The notes under the pieces were generated by a model. It was not told where the DNA came from. It searched no databases and worked only from the letters and a program-made list of their open reading frames with translations. DNA of 9,011 nt from Hyphomicrobiales bacterium (lineage in GTDB: Bacteria > Pseudomonadota > Alphaproteobacteria > Parvibaculales > Parvibaculaceae): contig JAATFR010000259.1 of NCBI GenBank assembly GCA_015655095.1, positions 1 through 9,011 on the forward strand, in the 5' to 3' direction. The position numbers and the translations under genes were made by a program. Shown here in pieces: positions 1-5,080 of this stretch; within the stretch, counting starts at the first letter, position 1, and each line of letters opens with the position of its first letter.

Positions 1-1
1 C

Positions 2-1738
2 AGCGCGATTCTGGAGGGCGGGGCGAAGTTCTGCGAAGAGGTGTTGCAGCCTTTGAACCAGAGCGGGGACGAGGAGGGCTGCCATTTCGAGAATGGCGTG
101 GTGCGTACGCCCGCAGGCTTCAAGGAGGCCTTCAAGGCCTATTGCGAGGCGGGCTGGAACAAGCTTGGCGCGCCGGAGGAAGTGGGCGGCGCGAACCTTC
201 CCTCCGTCATCACCTTCGCCTTTGCTGAAATCGGCTCTTCCGCCAATCAGGCCTTCTCCATGTATCCCGGCCTCACCAATGCCGCTTATGGCGCGTTGTG
301 GGCCACCGGCGAGCCGTGGATGCGCGAGCATGTCGTGTCGAAGATGGTTGATGGCGAGTGGACTGGCACCATGTGTCTGACCGAGCCTCACTGTGGCACC
401 GACCTCAAGCTGATGAAGACGAAGGCAGTACCACAGGAAGACGGCACCTATCGCATATCGGGCACGAAGATCTTCATTTCCGGCGGCGACCACGACCTGA
501 CCGAAAACATCATCCACATGGTCATCGCCAAGATTCCCGGCGAGGACGGCAAGCTGGCCGACGATCTGTCGACCGTGAATTTCTTCATGGTGCCGAAGTT
601 CCTCGTCGATCCTGAAACCGGCAAGATCACGAAGCGCAACGGCGTCACCACCGGCTCCATCGAAAAGAAAATGGGTATCAAGGCCAACGCCACCTGCGTG
701 CTCAATTTCGATGATGCGGTCGCCTACAAGCTCGGCGGCAAGCCCCAGGCCAAAACCGCCGAGGGGGGTGAAGTGAAAAAGTCAAAGTCGGCGGGCATGG
801 CGGGCATGTTCGGCATGATGAACGGCGCGCGCATGGGCGTTGGCATTCAGGGCATTGCGGCGGGCGAGGTCGCCTATCAGAACGGCGTCGCCTATGCCAA
901 TGACCGCCTTGCCGGGCGAGCGCTGACGGAGACGAAGAACCCTGGCGCTGCTGCCGATCCGATCATGGTCTATCCCGATGTGCGCCGGCTGCTGCTGGGT
1001 TCGCGCGCGTTCGTCGAGGGTGCGCGAGCGCTTGCCATGTATGTCTCGTTTCTGTTCAGCGTCGCCCGTTCCTCGGCGGATGCGAAGGAGCGGGAGGAGG
1101 CGGAAGACATGGCCCAGCTCATGACGCCGGTGATCAAGGCCTATTTCACCGACAAGGGCTTTGAAGCGGCGAATGCCGCCATGCAGGTATTCGGTGGGCA
1201 CGGCTATGTGCGCGACAATGGCATGGAGCAGTTTGTGCGTGATGCCCGTATCAATCAGGTTTATGAAGGGGCGAACGGCGTACAGGCACTCGATCTCGTC
1301 GCCCGCAAGATGACCTCGAAGGGTGGCCGGGCCACGCTGACGTTCTTTGGCAAGCTCGACAGCTTCATCAAGGAAAATGAGGGCAACGCTGATATGAAAC
1401 CCTTCATCGAGCCCCTGAAAACCGGCTACAAGCGGCTGGGCGACGCGGCGGGCTGGCTGATGCAGAACGCGCCCAAAAACTACGACAATGCCGGGGCCGC
1501 CTCCTACGATATGCTGACGATGTTCGGCATCGTGACGCTGGCGTGGATCTGGGCGCAACTGGCCAAGATCTCCCTGGAGAAGCTGGCGGCAGGCACGGAA
1601 AATCCGGACTTTTACAAGCGCAAGCTGACGCTCGCCCGCTACTGGATGGAGCGCGAGATTCCCCTGACGTCGTCTCTGCTGGAGCGCGCTACGGCGGGGG
1701 CGGATACGCTGATGGAGCTGGATGCTGCGAATTTCTGA
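2..1738 (+). CDS. Acyl-CoA dehydrogenase with C-terminal extension, DmdC/FadE-like (5' end cut by window)
   Basis: This flavoenzyme family introduces an alpha-beta double bond into acyl-CoA thioesters in the cytoplasm, using FAD. The frame is open from base 2, so the start lies outside the window; 578 residues are visible, and from recall of the family a few dozen N-terminal residues are missing. The middle-domain motif T-M-C-L-T-E-P followed by C-G-T-D-L is at visible residues 123-135. The GGHGY motif is followed by R-I-N-Q-V-Y-E-G, whose Glu (visible residue 422, codon 1265-1267) matches the usual catalytic base. About 130 residues after this match the C-terminal extension typical of the roughly 600-residue group that includes 3-methylmercaptopropionyl-CoA dehydrogenase (DmdC). 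Substrate cannot be read from sequence; DmdC activity is only one possibility. A Lys/Ala-rich insertion at 740-790 precedes the MFGMMNGAR segment. An intrinsic terminator follows 28 bp after the stop. Confidence 0.93.
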   Translation, partial: SAILEGGAKFCEEVLQPLNQSGDEEGCHFENGVVRTPAGFKEAFKAYCEAGWNKLGAPEEVGGANLPSVITFAFAEIGSSANQAFSMYPGLTNAAYGALWATGEPWMREHVVSKMVDGEWTGTMCLTEPHCGTDLKLMKTKAVPQEDGTYRISGTKIFISGGDHDLTENIIHMVIAKIPGEDGKLADDLSTVNFFMVPKFLVDPETGKITKRNGVTTGSIEKKMGIKANATCVLNFDDAVAYKLGGKPQAKTAEGGEVKKSKSAGMAGMFGMMNGARMGVGIQGIAAGEVAYQNGVAYANDRLAGRALTETKNPGAAADPIMVYPDVRRLLLGSRAFVEGARALAMYVSFLFSVARSSADAKEREEAEDMAQLMTPVIKAYFTDKGFEAANAAMQVFGGHGYVRDNGMEQFVRDARINQVYEGANGVQALDLVARKMTSKGGRATLTFFGKLDSFIKENEGNADMKPFIEPLKTGYKRLGDAAGWLMQNAPKNYDNAGAASYDMLTMFGIVTLAWIWAQLAKISLEKLAAGTENPDFYKRKLTLARYWMEREIPLTSSLLERATAGADTLMELDAANF

Positions 1739-1765
1739 TCAGTCAGACATGTGGCGACTATGAAC

Positions 1766-1791
1766 GGGGGCCTTTCGGCCCCTGTTTTTTT
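1766..1791 (+). terminator. Rho-independent terminator after the acyl-CoA dehydrogenase gene
   Basis: The stem GGGGCC (1767-1772) pairs perfectly with GGCCCC (1777-1782) around the loop TTTC. Seven consecutive T (1785-1791) follow two bases later. It begins 28 bp downstream of the dehydrogenase stop codon, so transcription of that gene should end here and the downstream reductase should have its own promoter. Confidence 0.9.
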
Positions 1792-1867
1792 CCTCTGCCG
1801 TCAAATCCCGCGTCACTTTCCCCGGTCCTGTTCTAAGATGCGTCATTGCAAACTGAATGAGGCCAGG

Positions 1868-2635
1868 ATGAAAAATCTGTTCAATATAGAAGGCAAGGTC
1901 GCGCTGGTCACCGGCGGGTCGCGCGGCATCGGCGAGATGATTGCGACCGGCTATGTAGAAAATGGCGCGAAGGTCTATATCACCGCGCGCAAGGCGCAGG
2001 CCTGCAATGAGACGGCCGAGCGGCTGTCGAAGATCGGCACCTGCATTTCGCTGCCCTTTGATCTGGGCACGATGGAGGGCATTGAGGCCCTGGCTGCAGA
2101 ACTGGCGAAACGCGAGGAGAAGCTTGATATTCTCGTCAACAATGCGGGCGCCGCATGGGGCGAGCCGATCGACCAGTATTCGGAGAAGGGCTGGGACAAG
2201 GTTGTCGATATCAACCTCAAGGGGCCGTTCTTTCTGACGCAGAAGCTGCTGCCGCTGCTACGCAAGGCCGGGTCGGCGCAAAATCCGGCTCGCATCATCA
2301 ACACGGCCTCAATCAACGGCATCGAGCCGCCCGCCCTTGAAACCTATGCCTATTCGTCTTCCAAGGCTGGCTGCATCATGCTGACCCGGCATCTGGCGAA
2401 ACGTCTGTCTAAGGAACATATTCTGGTCAACGCCATCGCGCCCGGACCGTTTCCGAGCGAAATGATGAAGGCGACGCTGGAAACGCTCGGCGATTTCATC
2501 CGGGCGGAAAACCCTCTCGGACGCATCGGCACGCCGGAAGACGCCGCGGGCGTCGCAATCTTCCTTGCGTCACGGGCCAGCGCCTACACGACCGGTGCAG
2601 TTATTCCCTGCGACGGTGGCGCAGCCGAGGTCTAA
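1868..2635 (+). CDS. Short-chain dehydrogenase/reductase, RhlG-like (3-oxoacyl reductase type)
   Basis: This is a 255-residue classical SDR, the usual length for the family. It carries the cofactor motif T-G-G-S-R-G-I-G (residues 15-22), NNAG (91-94) and the catalytic set Asn116, Ser148, Tyr162, Lys166 (YSSSK). Arg41 after the second beta strand suggests NADP(H) preference. The protein resembles Pseudomonas RhlG along its length, including the ENPAR segment, the I-A-P-G-x-F-P-S turn and the TG-x-VIP-x-DGG end. It probably reduces a 3-oxoacyl or similar ketone; the true substrate is unknown, and RhlG's own role in rhamnolipid supply is debated. The frame is open further upstream with an ATG at 1838, but ATG 1868 was chosen because TGAGG (1858-1862) sits 5 bp before it and family homology begins there. 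A weak -10-like TAAGAT is at 1834-1839 without a good -35. Confidence 0.92.
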   Translation: MKNLFNIEGKVALVTGGSRGIGEMIATGYVENGAKVYITARKAQACNETAERLSKIGTCISLPFDLGTMEGIEALAAELAKREEKLDILVNNAGAAWGEPIDQYSEKGWDKVVDINLKGPFFLTQKLLPLLRKAGSAQNPARIINTASINGIEPPALETYAYSSSKAGCIMLTRHLAKRLSKEHILVNAIAPGPFPSEMMKATLETLGDFIRAENPLGRIGTPEDAAGVAIFLASRASAYTTGAVIPCDGGAAEV

Positions 2636-2641
2636 GCGGAA

Positions 2642-2667
2642 GGCAGGGAGGATTGATCCGCCCTGCC
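2642..2667. terminator. Hairpin between convergent genes, possible two-way terminator
   Basis: GGCAGGG (2642-2648) pairs with CCCTGCC (2661-2667). An inner GGA/TCC pairing (2650-2652 with 2657-2659) extends the stem across an A/G mismatch, leaving the loop TTGA. It occupies most of the 51-bp gap between the reductase (+) and the glutathione transferase (-), where a shared terminator would be expected. Neither side has a T run, so intrinsic termination would be weak and the function is inferred mainly from position. Confidence 0.5.
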
Positions 2668-2686
2668 ACCCTTCGATTGCCTCTGG

Positions 2687-3385
2687 TCAGCGCTGAAGGA
2701 TCGATTGCGCGGACTTCACCATGGTTTCGGCCGCTTCGCCCTTGCTGTCCTGCGCCGCGCGAAGCGCCTCCATGTCTACGGGCACCTTGAGACCGCGCTG
2801 GCAGGCGGGCCTGGCGTCGATAACGTCTATCCAACGCCTCAGATTGTCGGGACCCTCGATATCGATCCCGGACCAGAAATAGGTTCGCGCCCATGACCAG
2901 TTGGCGATGTCGGCAATAGTAAACTCGTTGCCCGCCAGCCATTCGGATTCACCAAGACGCCCGTCGAGCACGGTGAAGAGGCGGCGACCTTCATTCTGGT
3001 AGCGATCTATGGCGGGCTGATATTTTTCCGGCCAGTAGCGGAAGAACACATTGGCCTGCCCCATCATCGGGCCGACGCCGCCCATCTGGAACATCAGCCA
3101 TTGCAGGGTTTCGAAACGGCTATGCAGATCGGTGGGGAGAAGCCTGCCGGTCTTTTCCGCCAGATAGATCATGATGGCGCCGGATTCGAAAATCGCCAGA
3201 TTATCCTTGTCGCGGTCTGCAATCGCGGGGATGCGTCCGTGGGGATTGATCTTGAGGAAAGCAGGGGTTTTCTGCTCTTGCTTGCCAAGGTCGATGGCAT
3301 GAACTTCATAGGACAGGTCCAGCTCTTCGAGCGTGATGGAAGCTTTCCAGCCGTTTGGCGTAGACGACGTATAAAGATCGATCAT
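2687..3385 (-). CDS. Glutathione S-transferase, YfcG-like (nu class, GSH-dependent disulfide reductase)
   Basis: This cytoplasmic protein of 232 residues has an N-terminal thioredoxin fold followed by an all-helical GST domain. It closely resembles E. coli YfcG: the start M-I-D-L-Y, T-P-N-G (residues 9-12, with Thr9 and Asn11 expected to contact glutathione), the cis-Pro site I-P (52-53), the glutathione-binding E-S-G (67-69), then YLAEKTG and later L-Q-W-L, GGxGPMxGQ, AIDRYQNE and FTIADIA. YfcG-type enzymes lack a catalytic Cys, Ser or Tyr at the usual place and reduce small disulfides (and weakly peroxides) with glutathione. The frame stays open upstream to 3430, but ATG 3385 was chosen because AGGA lies 6 bp before it and the family's N-terminus aligns exactly there. 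It lies 79 bp downstream of the DUF481 gene on the same strand, with a repeated pentamer array in that gap suggesting separate control. Confidence 0.93.
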   Translation of the reverse strand: MIDLYTSSTPNGWKASITLEELDLSYEVHAIDLGKQEQKTPAFLKINPHGRIPAIADRDKDNLAIFESGAIMIYLAEKTGRLLPTDLHSRFETLQWLMFQMGGVGPMMGQANVFFRYWPEKYQPAIDRYQNEGRRLFTVLDGRLGESEWLAGNEFTIADIANWSWARTYFWSGIDIEGPDNLRRWIDVIDARPACQRGLKVPVDMEALRAAQDSKGEAAETMVKSAQSILQR

Positions 3386-3422
3386 GGCGCTTCCTGAGGC
3401 TCTCTGACGGCATTTCTGCCTG

Positions 3423-3433
3423 CTCTTCAAGAG
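3423..3433. promoter_or_regulatory. 11-bp perfect palindrome upstream of the glutathione transferase gene
   Basis: CTCTT-C-AAGAG is perfectly symmetric around one base, so it is too tight for an RNA hairpin but suits a protein-binding site. Its last base overlaps the first pentamer of the adjacent GTYAC array. It sits 38 bp upstream of the chosen transferase start. Its regulatory role is inferred from symmetry and position only. Confidence 0.3.
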
Positions 3434-3468
3434 TTACCGTGTCACAAGTTACCGTGTCACATCGTTAC
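3432..3468. repeat. Tandem GTYAC pentamer array with 15-bp direct duplication, candidate operator
   Basis: The unit agttaccgtgtcaca occurs twice back to back (3432-3446 and 3447-3461) without mismatch, and a further GTTAC follows. Read as pentamers, the plus strand has GTTAC 3433-3437, GTCAC 3441-3445, GTTAC 3448-3452, GTCAC 3456-3460 and GTTAC 3464-3468, with spacers of 3, 2, 3 and 3 bp. GTNAC is symmetric apart from its middle base, a common half-site type in bacterial operators, for example those of TetR-family repressors. The array lies 47-83 bp upstream of the transferase start and overlaps the DUF481 stop codon (3465-3467). No convincing -35/-10 pair was found next to it. The repeat is directly seen; the operator role is inferred. 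Confidence 0.55.
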
Positions 3469-4478
3469 TGGAGTGAATAGACGAGCTGCAGCTTTGTTAT
3501 TGTGTCGTATGCCTTTGAGCCCAGTGGCGGATGGCTGTTGTTGCGCACATTGAGGGAGGCACTCAGGGAAAAGCTGTCAGTGACGGGCACCGTCAGGGCG
3601 AGGTTATTTTCTGTCTGTGTGCTGTCGGTGTCGATCAGAATGCTGAATTCGTTCGTCAGCTTTGATTTATTGTCAAAGACCCAATAGAAATCGGAGGCGA
3701 TGCGGCCGATGATCTCGTCCGACACCTCGCCGGTTTCCGATGAGCGTTGCTGGCGAAGGCCCGGGCCGGCTTCGACAGTGAGGCCGAGATACTTGTGCGC
3801 ATAGATCCGGTACCCGTAGCTGAAACCTTCCAGAAATTCATAATCATAACCGGAGAAGCCATCGTCGGTGTATTGCAGGATGCCGCCGGCATAGGTTCGC
3901 TCCGAAAGGTCATATTTGCTTTGGCCTGTGAGCTGGTAACGGCGCGTGTTGGTGACATAGTTATTACGGCCATAATTTGCGGTAGCGTCCAGCTTGTGAT
4001 GCCAGTTCGCCTGATCTTTGGTTGCCTTTACATCAAGATTCACGGCCTGCGACTGGCTGTTGCCGGTAAACTGGCCAGCGCCGATGGAAAGGTCTGCTTT
4101 CCAGCCATCCAGCACGGCTTCATCCGGTGCAGGTTTTGGGGTTGGCGCAGCGGCCTTGGCCGGTGTGGCTGCGTCGGGGAGCGCATTGGTGGCGGTGTGC
4201 TCTATGCGGTCCTTGAAGCCGGGAAACATTTGGACCGATTTCGACACGATTTCCAGATGGTGCGCCGGGTTCAGCCTGACGGCATCGGCGATGATGGCAT
4301 CGACTTCCATCGGTTTGCGCGCGATGGCGAGAATGACCGCATTGACAAGGGCATCGCTGCCTTTGGCATTGGCGGCCTCGAGCTCATAGGCCGCAGCAGC
4401 GGGAAACGAAAAGAGCAGGGAGAATCCGATGGCTGCGGTGGCGGGAACATAACGGTGGCAAAAAAGATTTGACGGCAT
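3465..4478 (-). CDS. DUF481-family outer-membrane protein with N-terminal helical region
   Basis: This 337-residue protein starts with a Sec signal peptide (hydrophobic residues 11-26, Ala-rich cleavage region 27-30). Next come a predicted helical stretch (about 31-98) with the pattern AIIADAVRLNP and later IVSKSVQMFP, and an Ala/Pro/Lys linker (about 100-120). From Gly125 to the end lies a DUF481 beta-barrel: TGNSQSQ, alternating strands, KYDLSER, the DGFSGYDYEF segment, LTVEAGPG, and the NNSHPP-G turn before the last strand. Family members, such as E. coli YdiY, are putative salt-induced outer-membrane proteins of uncertain function. The C-terminus is VYSLQ, whereas such barrels usually end in an aromatic residue. 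ATG 4478 was chosen because the signal peptide begins there, although its ribosome site is poor. The frame is open to 4823, and ATG 4565 is an alternative start that would spoil the signal peptide. Confidence 0.85.
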   Translation of the reverse strand: MPSNLFCHRYVPATAAIGFSLLFSFPAAAAYELEAANAKGSDALVNAVILAIARKPMEVDAIIADAVRLNPAHHLEIVSKSVQMFPGFKDRIEHTATNALPDAATPAKAAAPTPKPAPDEAVLDGWKADLSIGAGQFTGNSQSQAVNLDVKATKDQANWHHKLDATANYGRNNYVTNTRRYQLTGQSKYDLSERTYAGGILQYTDDGFSGYDYEFLEGFSYGYRIYAHKYLGLTVEAGPGLRQQRSSETGEVSDEIIGRIASDFYWVFDNKSKLTNEFSILIDTDSTQTENNLALTVPVTDSFSLSASLNVRNNSHPPLGSKAYDTITKLQLVYSLQ

Positions 4479-4641
4479 TGGAAACGGCTCTGCACAGGCG
4501 GGTGGAAGGGTCGACCGGGGCCGGGCGAGGGAGATGATCTTCAAACACAGGGGATAAAATTGCATGGACACAGTTCCACGCCGGGGAACCGGGCCGCAAT
4601 GCTGATAATTCATATTGGGACGAGTTAACGATTGCGCCTTT

Positions 4642-4669
4642 TTGTTATCATTCACGCCACCTATATAAA
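4642..4669 (+). promoter_or_regulatory. Candidate sigma-70-type promoter for the small secreted protein
   Basis: TTGTTA (4642-4647) and TATAAA (4664-4669) are separated by 16 bp, in an AT-rich patch within otherwise GC-rich DNA. Transcription would start near 4676, giving a leader of about 23 bases that contains the ribosome-binding site. The remaining intergenic DNA (4479-4641) must hold the promoter for the divergent DUF481 gene, but no convincing -35/-10 pair is seen there. Confidence 0.5.
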
Positions 4670-4687
4670 GAAGCGGGGAGAACAGGC

Positions 4688-4692
4688 AGGAG
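4688..4692 (+). promoter_or_regulatory. Ribosome-binding site that decides the start of the small secreted protein
   Basis: AGGAG directly abuts the first in-frame ATG (4693), which is too close for initiation there. It lies 6 bp before the second ATG (4699), the normal distance. The start is therefore placed at 4699, giving an N-terminus of Met-Lys-Lys. Confidence 0.7.
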
Positions 4693-4698
4693 ATGGCA

Positions 4699-5064
4699 AT
4701 GAAAAAACATATCTTGATGGGGGCAGCTGTCTTTGCAGCTTGCCTGTTGACTGGCCTGCCGGTCCAGGCAGCCGATGCCCCTGCGAGCAGCCCCGCTGGA
4801 GTGGAAAGCCCTGAGCCCGGCACATATGAAGTTCATGATCCGCTGGAATCTCCGCCCGTGAACAAGCGCTCCGAGAGCGATCCCCGTTTCAATACGAAGG
4901 ATCAGCATGATGCGGAGATGTATGCCGAGCAGTATGAGAATCAGCAGCAGCAAAAGAAGTTTCAGCAGAAGCAATGGCTTGACCAGATGGACAATCTGGG
5001 CGGGCGGGCTTCTCATGGCGTCGGCACCAACGTGATCGGTAAGCCGATCACCGGACCGCAATAA
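4699..5064 (+). CDS. Small secreted glutamine-rich protein of unknown function
   Basis: I do not recognise this 121-residue protein. It has a clear Sec signal peptide: MKKH, a hydrophobic core (residues 5-20), and the cleavage motif V-Q-A after residue 24, so the mature protein of about 97 residues should be periplasmic or exported. Cys15 in FAAC is a poor lipobox because Phe occupies the position where Leu, Val or Ile is expected and the hydrophobic core continues after it. The mature part is polar: a Pro/Ser-rich start (27-53), a probable charged helix (68-99) with a Gln/Lys tract (Q82-Q92, two aromatic residues at its end), and a Gly-rich tail (101-121). It has its own promoter, diverges from the DUF481 gene and converges on tamB. 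The neighbours suggest an envelope role but do not prove one. Signal peptide, strong ribosome site and promoter all support a real gene. Confidence 0.8.
   Translation: MKKHILMGAAVFAACLLTGLPVQAADAPASSPAGVESPEPGTYEVHDPLESPPVNKRSESDPRFNTKDQHDAEMYAEQYENQQQQKKFQQKQWLDQMDNLGGRASHGVGTNVIGKPITGPQ
5033..5050. terminator. Perfect 7-bp stem-loop at convergent gene ends, possible weak terminator
   Basis: TGATCGG (5033-5039) pairs with CCGATCA (5044-5050) around the loop TAAG. It lies inside the last codons of the small secreted protein and 30 bp beyond the tamB stop codon on the other strand. The gap between these genes is only 16 bp, so any terminator must overlap a coding end. No T run follows on either strand, so intrinsic termination is doubtful. 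Confidence 0.35.
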
Positions 5065-5080
5065 CTATCAGTTTCGGTAA

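Noticed and set aside
782..1558. Long open frame (258 codons) on the minus strand within the acyl-CoA dehydrogenase gene
   Set aside because: It is opposite a gene with clear family motifs, its translation is rich in Arg, His and Ala as expected of an antisense shadow in GC-rich DNA, and it shows no recognisable domain.
1838..1867. Upstream in-frame ATG for the short-chain dehydrogenase
   Set aside because: It adds ten residues outside family homology, and the ribosome site is better placed for ATG 1868.
1739..3470. Possible new gene system linking the acyl-CoA dehydrogenase, reductase and glutathione transferase
   Set aside because: A strong terminator separates the first two, the third is convergent, and all three belong to common families, so no shared operon or new pathway can be supported.
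3747..4472. Open frame (241 codons) on the plus strand across the DUF481 gene
   Set aside because: It is antisense to a gene with a signal peptide and clear DUF481 features, and has no domain or ribosome-binding site of its own.
4573..4589. GTTCC/GGAAC inverted repeat, with GGAAC on the minus strand resembling the -35 of alphaproteobacterial EcfG promoters
   Set aside because: No CGTT-like -10 lies 16-17 bp downstream, and the 5-bp arms alone are not enough to call an operator.
4479..4823. Upstream extension of the DUF481 frame by up to 115 codons
   Set aside because: It would run through the divergent promoter and into the small secreted gene, and would bury the signal peptide that begins at 4478.
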